A stretch of 40,485 nucleotides of DNA, from IMG/VR virus record IMGVR_UViG_3300036832_001032, positions 1-40,485 of that record. The stretch is one strand, 5' to 3'. The position numbers were made by a program, and so were the translations under genes. Below are positions 1 to 7,420 of this stretch, in pieces. The DNA comes from a virus. The notes beneath the pieces are model-generated. The model was not told the origin of the DNA. It saw only the letters and a list, made by a program, of their open reading frames with translations, and made no database searches. The first letter of the stretch is position 1. Every line of letters starts with the position of its first letter.

Positions 1-59
1 ACAACGTAAGCACGATGGCGAATGCTTGTCAAGCCCTAAAGTGAACGGCGAGGAAAGAA

Positions 60-347
60 ATGTACGGACACAAAGCCCGCAACACGTTGATCGCGCTGCT
101 CAAGGAGTCGCCCGAGTTGAAGGTGGGGAATCCGCCGAAGTCCGTCGTCACGCCGAACGGCTACCGCCAGATCGTTGACCGGCTGCTAGTTGAACTATGG
201 ATGCGCGGCTTCGCCGTCTCCGCTCGCAAGGCAGGCGACAAGCCGCCGGCGGACGCGCCGGATCACAAGGCTTGGCGAGACAAGAAGCTCGCGCCAACCC
301 TCGCTAAGGCTGAGCGTCGCCGACAAAAGGACGTTGAGGCGGCTTAG
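60..347 (+). CDS. Small basic protein of unknown function
   Basis: A 95-residue protein with an AGGA-type ribosome site 6-9 bases before the ATG. The N-terminal half looks folded; the C-terminal third is Lys/Arg/Ala-rich and probably helical (residues 68-95). I recognise no family. It is the only plus-strand gene left of 5524. Its last 44 bases overlap the end of the convergent holin-like gene. If the genome is circular or permuted, it would be transcribed divergently from the regulator operon at the right edge. Confidence 0.6.
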   Translation: MYGHKARNTLIALLKESPELKVGNPPKSVVTPNGYRQIVDRLLVELWMRGFAVSARKAGDKPPADAPDHKAWRDKKLAPTLAKAERRRQKDVEAA

Positions 348-513
348 GCCGCGCCGTCTCGACAAAGCCTAGCGCCGCCAGCGTCAACGTGACGAGGATC
401 GTGATCACTTCCGCCGTCAGATGACCGAGGAGTTGCGTTCCCCAATGCGCGTCAACGAGGCCGATCAAGGCGACCACGACGATGGCGATTTGCTTAGCGA
501 GCGCTGACTTCAT
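304..513 (-). CDS. Holin-like small membrane protein
   Basis: A 69-residue protein with two hydrophobic segments (about residues 8-22 and 36-52) joined by a short polar turn, a short charged N-terminus and a Pro/Lys/Arg tail. This is the layout of a two-TM (class II) holin. The chosen ATG overlaps the end of the upstream amidase gene by 20 bases; a longer in-frame start at 546 would sit deeper in the amidase. Position directly after an endolysin supports a holin role, that is, inner-membrane pores that release or activate the amidase. Holins have little sequence conservation, so this rests on topology and context. Confidence 0.6.
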   Translation of the reverse strand: MKSALAKQIAIVVVALIGLVDAHWGTQLLGHLTAEVITILVTLTLAALGFVETARPKPPQRPFVGDAQP

Positions 514-1036
514 ACGCCACAAACGATTGCGCCAGCGCGGCGACAATCGCCTCGTAATTGGCCCGGTACAGCGCCACGTCGGCCCGGCTATCGACGAAAC
601 AGATTTCCGTCAACACCGCGGGCATTCGGGTTTGGTTGAGAAAGCCCAAGTTTGTCCGATGCTTAGCGCCACGGTTGATGAATCCGCCGGCGTTGGCGAC
701 CGCCGCCGAGACGCGCGTCGCGATCACTTTCCCCGCCGCCGAGCGGTAGAGCATTTCGGTGCCGCGCGGCGCGTCGGTCGGCTTGAAGGCGTTGAAGTGG
801 ATTTGCACGTCAACGTCGCGGTCCTGTGAATTATGCCAGAGCGCGGTTTCATTCACGTTCTGCCGCGAGGTTTTCGAGGTGTTGTCGTGATAGACGACGG
901 CGCTGTGACCCTCCATGCCGTTGATCAGTTCGCCCATCCGATCCGCGACGCGGACGTTCTCGACCCGCTCGGTCAGGACGCCGACCGCGCCGGGGTCGCG
1001 ATGCGAATGACCCGACGAGATGGCGAACCGGGTCAT
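494..1036 (-). CDS. N-acetylmuramoyl-L-alanine amidase (Amidase_3-type endolysin)
   Basis: A 180-residue single-domain protein matching zinc amidases that cut the bond between muramic acid and the first alanine of peptidoglycan. Visible signatures are the N-terminal SSGH...DPGA stretch (H10), E23, the IHFNA motif (H80) and a late TE motif (E144). These fit the zinc ligands H10, E23 and H80 and the catalytic glutamate E144. There is no signal peptide or cell-wall-binding domain, so it should act after holin opening. It is followed by a holin-like gene in the same operon. Confidence 0.9.
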   Translation of the reverse strand: MTRFAISSGHSHRDPGAVGVLTERVENVRVADRMGELINGMEGHSAVVYHDNTSKTSRQNVNETALWHNSQDRDVDVQIHFNAFKPTDAPRGTEMLYRSAAGKVIATRVSAAVANAGGFINRGAKHRTNLGFLNQTRMPAVLTEICFVDSRADVALYRANYEAIVAALAQSFVAYEVSAR

Positions 1037-1037
1037 C

Positions 1038-1223
1038 TCAATGCTCCACCGCCGCCCTACGCCCGTCGGAGTTCGGGCGAGCGTTCGGATCGTCCTTTTG
1101 CTGCTGCACCCTCAGTTGCTCGCCGATCTTCATGATCAGCGGATTGGCGACGTTCCACGGCGCTTGCGCAAGCACCGCGAGCACCCGCTGCCATTCCTCA
1201 TCCTCTAGTTGCACCGTTGGCAT
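1038..1223 (-). CDS. Small conserved-looking phage protein
   Basis: A 61-residue acidic-to-basic protein read from ATG 1223, which has AAGGTGA five bases upstream; an in-frame GTG at 1232 is the alternative start. It carries an N-terminal Glu/Asp-rich helix and a Gln/Lys-rich C-terminal half. Its stop lies just before the amidase GTG/ATG region (one base apart), so it is part of the lysis operon. Function not recognised. Confidence 0.6.
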   Translation of the reverse strand: MPTVQLEDEEWQRVLAVLAQAPWNVANPLIMKIGEQLRVQQQKDDPNARPNSDGRRAAVEH

Positions 1224-1286
1224 TTCACTCACCTTCGCTGTAGGGGATAGGAGCCTCTAGGAAGCCCGCTGGCGGCCGTTCGTGGA

Positions 1287-2060
1287 TCAACAGCAATCCC
1301 ACCCTCCCGGCCAACTCACTCTCGCGCCGGGAGCGCAGGAGGCGGAGGCGGAGCCGTCGCTCCAGCAATACTCGGTGACGATGCACAGGCCCGAGCCGCC
1401 GTCGCCTCCCGAGGTCACGACGCCCGGGGATGACGCCGTTTGGTTGGCGGTCGCGCCTTGGCCGCCAGCGCCGGTATTGGGCAGTGCATTGGCTCCGGGG
1501 CCGATGCCCACGCCATAATCGTTGCTTTGGTTGCCGCCGAAGATCACTCCGCCCATGCCGCCCGACAGCGACATCGCTACCGGGGCGGCCAGCACTTGAA
1601 CGATCCCCGCGTCGCCGCCCGAGCCGGGAAAGGCAACATCGCCCACCCCCGCAGCCGCGCCCTGACCGGGCAAGCCGAATTGGGTTTCGGTGTTATTGGC
1701 GTTCGCCGCCGCGCCGCCGTGGGCGACGCACAGCGCCCCGAAGGTGGTCGCCCCTCCCGGCGTTTCCAGCGCCGACACGCCGCCCGCGCCGACGGTGACG
1801 ACGACCCCGCCCGCGACCAAAGCCGCTGGCAACGTCTTGCGCGAATAGCCGCCCGAGCCGCCGCCGCCGCCCGTCACTAGAAAGGTCGCACTGGGATTGG
1901 TGATAGCGCCGCCACCCGCCCCTCCGCCGATGGTCTCGACAACAAGACTAACCAGCCCCGGCGAGGGCATGTAAGTGCCGGAGACGGTGAACACTTGGAC
2001 GACGATCCGCAGACCCGTGTTGACGCAGACCGGGTTAGGCGGGGGGCATAGAGCGTTCAT
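1287..2060 (-). CDS. Glycine-rich tail adhesin-like protein
   Basis: A 257-residue protein whose residues from about 45 to 240 are dominated by poly-glycine runs (GGGAGGG, GGGGGSGG and similar) between short beta-like segments. This is typical of glycine-rich phage tip adhesins such as the gp38 group, where glycine motifs form a polyglycine-II sandwich. Its ATG overlaps the stop of the tail-fibre gene (ATGA), implying coupled translation. By analogy it could sit at the fibre tip and contact the host receptor; that role is inference. Cysteines near both ends are unusual for such a protein. Confidence 0.6.
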   Translation of the reverse strand: MNALCPPPNPVCVNTGLRIVVQVFTVSGTYMPSPGLVSLVVETIGGGAGGGAITNPSATFLVTGGGGGSGGYSRKTLPAALVAGGVVVTVGAGGVSALETPGGATTFGALCVAHGGAAANANNTETQFGLPGQGAAAGVGDVAFPGSGGDAGIVQVLAAPVAMSLSGGMGGVIFGGNQSNDYGVGIGPGANALPNTGAGGQGATANQTASSPGVVTSGGDGGSGLCIVTEYCWSDGSASASCAPGARVSWPGGWDCC

Positions 2061-4585
2061 GTCGCCATCCTTTCTTCGAGCTGAGTGAGCCGCGCCGTCA
2101 GTTGCTGCACCGCCTTGACCAGCGTGCAGATCAGGGCAAGGTCGCCCAGCGACGCATAGCCCGGCGATTGCCTCCCGCGCATCGTCGCTGGCTGATCGGG
2201 CGGCGGGATGTAGGCGATGGGGATCACTTCCCTCACCTCGTCGGCGATCAGCGCGCAATTCCAATGCCGCGATACGCCGGACAGGGGCAACGTCAGATCA
2301 AGTTCGTGCACCGGCAGCCGATTGATGAGGGCGAGCGCGTCGATGGTGGCGGATTTGATATTCGACTTCAACCGCCTGTCCGAAGGCGTCACCTGCCAAT
2401 TAAAGGAACTGCCGGGGACTGAGGCGACCATAGTCGAGGTGGCGCTGTTCAGATACCATTGCAGGACCGGGAACACAGTGCCGCTTTGCAGGGGACCGAG
2501 CGCAATCTGACCCCACATACCGCCGCCCACAACGAAGCCCAGCGAGCCAGAGCCGGCCTGAAGCGCAAACGCCAAGGAGTTACTCGCCCAAGCCGGATAA
2601 ATGATGCCGGGGGTTGAGATGGTGCCGGTAAAGGTCGCCGCTCCGGTGGCGCGGCTGATGTACAACGCCGCCGCCGTCGCCACACCAGCGTCGGTGTAGG
2701 GAACGATGCCGAAGTCGGAGCCTGCGTTCGATCCAGTCTCCGCCGCGTTGTTGCCGAGTTGTATCATCCAGCGAGTGTTCGCGCCGGTTCGGCTATAGAT
2801 GGCGGCGGAGTTTCCAGCCGCCCGCGTCAAGGTCAGGCTGGCGTCGTTCGCGCCGGTTCTGGTGATCCCGAGGTTGCCGGTCAGCGTCCCCCCGGCGAGC
2901 GGCAGAAAGGCGGCGAGCGCTGCGGTCACGAAGGCGGTGGTGGCGAGTTGCGTCGAACTCGTTCCCGCCGTCGCCGTCGGGCCGGCAGGCGTCCCGGTGA
3001 AGGTCGGACTAGCCAAGAGCGCCCCGCCCGCCCCGGTCAGATCGGCGGCGGTCAGGGTGATGACCCCGGTGCGGGTGTTGAAACTCGCGACCCCGCTCAT
3101 CGCGGCAATGGCGGCGACGACGTAGGCGCACGTGGCGAGCTGGGTGTTCGCTGTCCCCGGGGGCGCAGTGGGAGCCGTCGGCGTGCCGTAGAGGGCCGGC
3201 GAGCCTAAGGGCGCTCCGCCAGCCGCCGAGATGTCGTTGGCGGTCAGGCTGACCGCGCCCGAGCGCCCGTTGAAGCTGACCACGCCGCTATCGACGGCGG
3301 TCACCGTCGCCTGCACGAAGGCGCAGGTGGCGAGTTGCGCGGTGTCGGTCCCGACCGTCGCGGTCGGGGCCTGCGGCACGCCCTGAAAAATCGGCCCCGC
3401 CAAGGGAGCGCCGCCCGCCCCGGTCACGTCGGCGAGGCCCATGATGATTGCGCCGGTCCTGCCATTGAAGCTCGTCACCCCCGCCGTCGAGGCCGCGACT
3501 GCCGCAGTCACGAAAGCCGTGGTGGCAAGCTGGGTGGTGTTCGTTCCCGGCGCGGCGGTCGGAGCGATAGGCGAGCCGGTGAACGCCGGACTGACCAATG
3601 GAGCGCCGCCAGCGTCGATGACATCGGTGGTGTCCAAGACGATCGCGCCCGTCCGGGTGTTGAACGAACTCACCCCGGTGACCGAGGCGGCGACGGCGTT
3701 CATGACGAAGGCGGTGGTGGCGAGCTGCCCGGTGGTGTTGCCCGGCGCGGCGGTCGGCGCGGTCGGGAGCCCGCTGAAGGCTGGCGAGGCGAGCGGCGCG
3801 TAAGCCACCGAGATTTGCGTCGCCAAGCTGTCGACCACCGCCACGACGAAGGCGGTGGTGGCGATCGATGTCGAGTTGTCGGTCGGGCTGGTCGCGGGCG
3901 TCGGCGCGGTCGGATTGCCGGTGAAGGCCGGGCTGTCGAGTGGCGCGAGGCCGCTCAAGGCGATGTTGCCGAGCGTCACAATCGGATAACCGCCAACCGT
4001 GGCGGTCCCGTTGGGAACGGCGAAATTGCCGTTGACGATCAGGTTGCAGACATCGGCTAAGTTGGCGACGTTAAGGTTGGCGGCGTCGAGGGTCTGATTG
4101 ACAGTCAGGTAGCCGAAGGCGCAGCCGCCGCCGACCGTCAGATTGGTCTGCACGACGGCGCTGGCCATATTGGCGGTGCCGCCGACTTGCATGTCGCCGC
4201 TGACCTGCATGTCGCCACCGACGCCCAAACTCTCGCATTGCGCCTGAACGAAGCTCGCGACGTCGGCGTTGAGCGTCCCCAACGAACCCCACGTCGCTTC
4301 GAGGTCAACGACGCCCGCCTTCTGCGCATAGAGGACGTTGACACTGGCGTTGGAGAACTGCCCCGATCCCGCCTGCACCGACAGCGCCGAAAGCTGGCCG
4401 CCAATCGCCATGCCAGCGCCGGGCGTGGCTAACGCCGTGCTGACGAAGGCAACCGGGCTGATCGACAAGTAGGGACCGCCGAGCCCGCCGCGCTGAAGGA
4501 GGATGGCGTCCGAGGCGATGGCGTTGCCCGCGGTCGGATAGCCGTCGATCTGGCGGACGTTCAAAATGAGGTCGTCGTCAGGCAT
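2057..4585 (-). CDS. Tail fibre with six repeats and C-terminal Peptidase_S74 chaperone
   Basis: An 842-residue protein. ATG 4585 is chosen over 4603 because GGAG lies about 8 bases upstream and the codon overlaps the previous stop (TGATG). Residues about 210-550 hold six copies of a unit beginning PLxSPxFxGxPxAPT and ending QLATTAFV, spaced by SFNxRTGAI...DVxxAGG segments, as in trimeric phage fibres. Residues about 730-842 begin with SDRRLKSNI, the Ser/Lys signature of the S74 intramolecular chaperone, which trims itself off after trimer assembly. It is likely a receptor-binding fibre acting with the downstream glycine-rich protein. Confidence 0.85.
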   Translation of the reverse strand: MPDDDLILNVRQIDGYPTAGNAIASDAILLQRGGLGGPYLSISPVAFVSTALATPGAGMAIGGQLSALSVQAGSGQFSNASVNVLYAQKAGVVDLEATWGSLGTLNADVASFVQAQCESLGVGGDMQVSGDMQVGGTANMASAVVQTNLTVGGGCAFGYLTVNQTLDAANLNVANLADVCNLIVNGNFAVPNGTATVGGYPIVTLGNIALSGLAPLDSPAFTGNPTAPTPATSPTDNSTSIATTAFVVAVVDSLATQISVAYAPLASPAFSGLPTAPTAAPGNTTGQLATTAFVMNAVAASVTGVSSFNTRTGAIVLDTTDVIDAGGAPLVSPAFTGSPIAPTAAPGTNTTQLATTAFVTAAVAASTAGVTSFNGRTGAIIMGLADVTGAGGAPLAGPIFQGVPQAPTATVGTDTAQLATCAFVQATVTAVDSGVVSFNGRSGAVSLTANDISAAGGAPLGSPALYGTPTAPTAPPGTANTQLATCAYVVAAIAAMSGVASFNTRTGVITLTAADLTGAGGALLASPTFTGTPAGPTATAGTSSTQLATTAFVTAALAAFLPLAGGTLTGNLGITRTGANDASLTLTRAAGNSAAIYSRTGANTRWMIQLGNNAAETGSNAGSDFGIVPYTDAGVATAAALYISRATGAATFTGTISTPGIIYPAWASNSLAFALQAGSGSLGFVVGGGMWGQIALGPLQSGTVFPVLQWYLNSATSTMVASVPGSSFNWQVTPSDRRLKSNIKSATIDALALINRLPVHELDLTLPLSGVSRHWNCALIADEVREVIPIAYIPPPDQPATMRGRQSPGYASLGDLALICTLVKAVQQLTARLTQLEERMAT

Positions 4586-4899
4586 CAACTCGTCTCCGCG
4601 CACAGAACGAGCGTCACGCGTGGCCAGGCGTTGCCTTGGGTGTCATACGCGGTCCAGCGCAGTTGATAGTCGACGCCCGGAACGCCCCCGGAAAGCATAG
4701 CGTAGACCGCGCGGCCGCGCACCTCGACCGGGCCGATGGTCCAACTCTCGTCGTTGGCCGGGTTGGCGGTGTTGGTCAGGATGACGAGCGAGCCCGAGGC
4801 GATGCCGACGCCGACCGGGATGATGAACGAGTAGTCGAGTCCGAACAGACATTGCTCGTCGGGCGGATGCTCGGGCCGGTAGCGGACGGAGATCGGCAT
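4585..4899 (-). CDS. Small tail protein, possible fibre-tail adaptor
   Basis: A 104-residue protein with beta-rich composition: a central GxxV.I..W.IGPVEVRGR stretch followed by GVDYQLRWTAYDTQG..W.R. This pattern resembles short Ig-like phage proteins annotated as fibre-tail adaptors or tail-assembly proteins. It sits directly upstream of the tail fibre, whose start codon overlaps its stop. The adaptor assignment is by pattern and position only. Confidence 0.5.
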   Translation of the reverse strand: MPISVRYRPEHPPDEQCLFGLDYSFIIPVGVGIASGSLVILTNTANPANDESWTIGPVEVRGRAVYAMLSGGVPGVDYQLRWTAYDTQGNAWPRVTLVLCAETS

Positions 4900-4900
4900 G

Positions 4901-5086
4901 TCAGGCGCGCCAGGCCGGGAGGTAGCCGACGATGATGAGGATGAGCACGACGATGAGGAGCAGCCCGATCAAGCCGTTGCCGTACCAGCCCGCGCCGTAG
5001 CCGGGCCGCCAGGCGGGATGGACGTAAGGCCCGCCCACGCCGCCGAGCAAGATGAGGATGAGCAGAATGATGAGGATGAGCGACAT
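4901..5086 (-). CDS. Two-TM small membrane protein (DUF3309-like)
   Basis: A 61-residue protein with two very hydrophobic Leu/Ile-rich segments (residues about 2-16 and 39-55) flanking a Gly/Pro/Trp/Tyr-rich loop. This matches the general look of DUF3309-type small membrane proteins of alphaproteobacteria. Its neighbours abut closely (3 bases from the upstream stop, 1 base to the next start). It could be a second holin or pinholin, or a membrane accessory; the sequence does not decide. Confidence 0.6.
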   Translation of the reverse strand: MSLILIILLILILLGGVGGPYVHPAWRPGYGAGWYGNGLIGLLLIVVLILIIVGYLPAWRA

Positions 5087-5089
5087 CGC

Positions 5090-5395
5090 CTAAGCGAGCC
5101 TCCGCGTATCCTCCGTCGGCAGCGCGACCAGCATTCGATTCACCCAAACCGGCTCGAGCCCGACAAGCGTCTGCGCCGGGTCGGCGAGGTTCGCGGTGAG
5201 TGGATCGCGGATGAGAGCCGGAGCCCGTAGCAAGGCGGGGCCAGGGTTAAGTGGGAGCGCGTACACACAACGCTCGCGTCCGAACGGGCCGGGCTTGCCG
5301 ACTCGGTCGGCGGTCGCGGGATCTGCGACGCTCGCCCCTTGCGGGTCGGCGAGGAGGCGCGATCGCGCGGATGTCGCGGGTCTGACGTTGTCCAC
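5090..5395 (-). CDS. Hypothetical protein, first gene of the fibre/lysis operon
   Basis: A 101-residue protein with no recognised family, rich in Arg/Ala/Pro in its first half; the second half (about residues 60-101) looks more like an ordinary folded protein. GTG 5395 has AAGG 6 bases upstream; TTG 5401 is an alternative. It lies about 30 bases downstream of the predicted start site of the promoter at 5434-5461, and its stop is 3 bases before the next gene. That context is the main support. Confidence 0.45.
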   Translation of the reverse strand: MDNVRPATSARSRLLADPQGASVADPATADRVGKPGPFGRERCVYALPLNPGPALLRAPALIRDPLTANLADPAQTLVGLEPVWVNRMLVALPTEDTRRLA

Positions 5396-5433
5396 ACGCA
5401 AGCCCTTGGGGGACTCCCAACGTTAAGGGCTCG

Positions 5434-5461
5434 AGTATAGCGTGAAGGGCCACGCTGTGAA
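5434..5461 (-). promoter_or_regulatory. Sigma70-like promoter for the fibre/lysis operon
   Basis: On the minus strand, TTCACA (5461-5456) and TATACT (5439-5434) are separated by 16 bases, each one mismatch from consensus. Transcription would begin near 5427, just ahead of the leftward operon. A shorter inverted repeat (GCCCTT 5402-5407 with AAGGGC 5425-5430) would fold at the very 5' end of the transcript. Confidence 0.55.
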
Positions 5462-5473
5462 CCGTGGCCCTTC
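5444..5473. promoter_or_regulatory. 11-bp perfect inverted repeat over the leftward promoter
   Basis: GAAGGGCCACG (5444-5454) and CGTGGCCCTTC (5463-5473) flank an 8-base spacer. The repeat covers the -35 box and spacer of the minus promoter. It lies between two divergent operons, where a terminator is not expected, so an operator for a dimeric regulator is the better reading. On the plus strand it is followed by a weak TGTTTCCC tract, so a modest terminator role is possible. Confidence 0.5.
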
Positions 5474-5523
5474 TGTTTCCCTACCGAGAAGCGGGGAGAG
5501 CCCGAACAGGCAATGAACGAGCT

Positions 5524-5934
5524 ATGCCAGACATAGGCGATTCGAGTTCTCAGGACAAGCGGTTAGCCGACCACGCGGCGTCTTTGGACGCGCTCGTTGC
5601 GGGCTCGCCTGCGCCGAAACCGAAACCCTCTTACGTCCGTTTCGACCATCCCTGCCGCGACTGCGGCGCGGACCACGCCCCGTTCGGCTTTAATTTTCCC
5701 AAGGAAACGTACTGGCTCTGCCACAATTGCTCACCATGCATGGAGGAAGCAAAATGCCCAACGTCGCCGACGCCCTCGACGTCAACCGCTACCGCGAGAT
5801 CGGCCACGAAAGCATCCTTGCCTGCAACCTCTGGCTCGCCCTCAACCTCGCCTGCGAGCGCGGCGATAAAGTCGCCGCCTTCCACGCCGCCGAACAGATC
5901 GCGATTCTCACCCGAACAACTCTCGCTCTGGTGA
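5524..5934 (+). CDS. Zinc-ribbon protein overlapping the next gene
   Basis: First gene of the rightward early operon. Residues about 40-75 hold a CxxC (CRDC) and, about 22 residues later, CxxCxxC (CHNCSPC), a plausible zinc ribbon or DnaG/CHC2-like fold. After the last cysteines the frame runs on for about 60 low-complexity Ser/Thr/Pro/Ala residues, exactly where the next gene (5754-5969) is encoded in another frame. Only the first about 76 residues look like a natural domain. The ribosome site is weak (GAGC). It may supply a DNA-binding or primase-like accessory to the adjacent VapE helicase; that is inference. Confidence 0.55.
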   Translation: MPDIGDSSSQDKRLADHAASLDALVAGSPAPKPKPSYVRFDHPCRDCGADHAPFGFNFPKETYWLCHNCSPCMEEAKCPTSPTPSTSTATARSATKASLPATSGSPSTSPASAAIKSPPSTPPNRSRFSPEQLSLW

Positions 5935-5969
5935 AGCGGCTTGGACTCGGGGAGGCGTCCAATGGCTGA
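5754..5969 (+). CDS. Small helical protein upstream of VapE
   Basis: A 71-residue mostly alpha-helical protein (LALNLACERGDKVAAFHAAE region). A strong GGAGG sits 8 bases before ATG 5754. It overlaps the zinc-ribbon gene by 181 bases out of frame and the VapE gene by 8 bases, indicating translational coupling. No family recognised; probably a replication accessory by position. Confidence 0.65.
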   Translation: MPNVADALDVNRYREIGHESILACNLWLALNLACERGDKVAAFHAAEQIAILTRTTLALVKRLGLGEASNG

Positions 5970-7317
5970 CCCACCTGACGATGATTTCCTTGGTCCGCAA
6001 AAAGAGCCTGACGACGACCGAGTCGTCCAATTCGATCCGAAGCGCAAGCGGCAAAAGAAACCGCCGCCGCCTCCCCCGCCCGGCGGCTGGCCGTCATGGC
6101 GCGACAAGCTCCGCAAAGACGACAAGGGCAGGGTCATTCCCGATCTCGCCAACGTGCTCATTGCAATCCGGGACGAGCGTGCGCTCGACGTCGGGATGGC
6201 GTTCAACGAAATGTTGCAGCACTCGCTCGTGATGGAGGAATGGCCGCACGCCGAACGCGCCCTGCCCGGCGCGCCGCCGCCCCATCAAACGACCGATGAC
6301 GACGTGAGCCGCTTGCAAGAGTGGTTGCAGGAGAAAGGCGTCCCGCGCGTCGGCCGTGAGATCGTCGGCCAGGCGATTGAGGTGTACGCCCGCGAGCGCT
6401 CGTTTCACCCGGTGCGCGAGATGTTGAACGCGCTCGAATGGGATGGCGTCGCCAGACTGCCGACGTGGATGTTCTCGTATCTCGGCGCGGCGGCCGACGA
6501 TGACGTCGAAATCGAGTACGTGCGCGCCATCGGGACGATGTTTCTGATCGCCATGGTGAAACGGATTCTCGAGCCCGGTTGTCAGTGCGACTACATGCTG
6601 GTGCTCGAGGGCGACCAGGGCGTGCGCAAATCCGAGGCTTGCCGCGTGCTCGCCGGCGAGTGGTTCTCCGATCATCTGCCGGAGAAAATTTCGTCGAAAG
6701 ACACCTCGCAACATCTGCGCGGCAAATGGCTCGTCGAGGTGAGCGAACTGGCGGCGTTCTCCAAGACCGAGGTCGAGGCGTTGAAGGCGTTCATCACCCG
6801 GCGCGAGGAGCGCTACCGGCCGCCGTTCGGCCGCCACGACGTGCTCGAGCCGCGCCAATGCGTGTTCGTTGGCACGACGAATCAGGAAATCTACATCAAG
6901 GATTCGACTGGCGGCCGGCGCTTTTGGCCGGTCCGCTGCACGGCGATTGACGTCGAGGGCTTGCGTGAAGTGCGTGAGCAATTGCTGGCGGAAGCCGTCT
7001 ATCGGTGCAAGGCGGGCGAGCGCTACTGGCCGACAACGGACGATGAAGCTCGGTACTTTAAGCCGCAACAGGCCAAGCGGCAGGAGGATGATCCGTGGTT
7101 CCCGGTGATTGAAAAAGCGCTCGAGGAACGCCCGGAAATGACCAAGTTCACTGTCTCGATGATCGCCACGACTGTCTTGGGGTTTGACGGCGCAAGCCGG
7201 CTCGGGACGGTGGACGCACGGCGAATTACTAACATTCTCAACGAATTAGGCTGTCGGCAAGAGCGCACGAAGAAAGGCCGGTTCTATGTGCGCGGGCTCA
7301 AGCTGGATGACGGATGA
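5962..7317 (+). CDS. VapE-family P-loop ATPase/replicative helicase
   Basis: A 451-residue member of the virulence-associated protein E family. ATG 5962 has GGAGG 8 bases upstream. After a disordered Pro/Lys-rich N-terminus (residues 25-45) comes the helicase core: Walker A GDQGVRKS (217-224), a Walker-B-like KWLVEVSEL (255-263) and an arginine finger in STGGRRFWPV (315-324). The Arg before the Lys in Walker A replaces the classical Gly but is seen in this subfamily. No primase-polymerase domain is fused. Family members unwind DNA in phage and phage-satellite replication. A repeat-rich origin candidate follows immediately downstream. Confidence 0.85.
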   Translation: MADPPDDDFLGPQKEPDDDRVVQFDPKRKRQKKPPPPPPPGGWPSWRDKLRKDDKGRVIPDLANVLIAIRDERALDVGMAFNEMLQHSLVMEEWPHAERALPGAPPPHQTTDDDVSRLQEWLQEKGVPRVGREIVGQAIEVYARERSFHPVREMLNALEWDGVARLPTWMFSYLGAAADDDVEIEYVRAIGTMFLIAMVKRILEPGCQCDYMLVLEGDQGVRKSEACRVLAGEWFSDHLPEKISSKDTSQHLRGKWLVEVSELAAFSKTEVEALKAFITRREERYRPPFGRHDVLEPRQCVFVGTTNQEIYIKDSTGGRRFWPVRCTAIDVEGLREVREQLLAEAVYRCKAGERYWPTTDDEARYFKPQQAKRQEDDPWFPVIEKALEERPEMTKFTVSMIATTVLGFDGASRLGTVDARRITNILNELGCRQERTKKGRFYVRGLKLDDG

Positions 7318-7420
7318 CGCATGGTGACGCATGTTTCCTATAGACCCTCCCTAATGCGCGCCCGGCCATACGAAAGTCCCTATAGGGGGGCTCTATAGGG
7401 AAGTGCGTCATCGTGCGTCA
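7315..7420. repeat. Iteron-like inverted-repeat locus, candidate replication origin
   Basis: Two direct copies of TGACGCATG (7315-7323, 7325-7333) are mirrored by two inverted TGCGTCA copies (7404-7410, 7414-7420). Between them CTATAG occurs three times (near 7338, 7380 and 7393). The arms 7325-7351 and 7385-7410 form an extended imperfect inverted repeat of about 25 bases each. The first iteron overlaps the VapE stop codon region. Helicase-adjacent iterons are typical of replication origins; an operator cluster or promoter pair is the alternative. Confidence 0.5.

Noticed and set aside
2870-3950. Direct-repeat cluster resembling a CRISPR or satellite
   Set aside because: The repeats are in frame and encode the six fibre repeat units.
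3335-4060. 241-codon plus-strand open frame with repeats
   Set aside because: Antisense to the tail-fibre repeats; its repetition mirrors that gene.
6094-7068. 324-codon minus-strand open frame
   Set aside because: Antisense shadow of VapE, which has clear Walker motifs on the plus strand.
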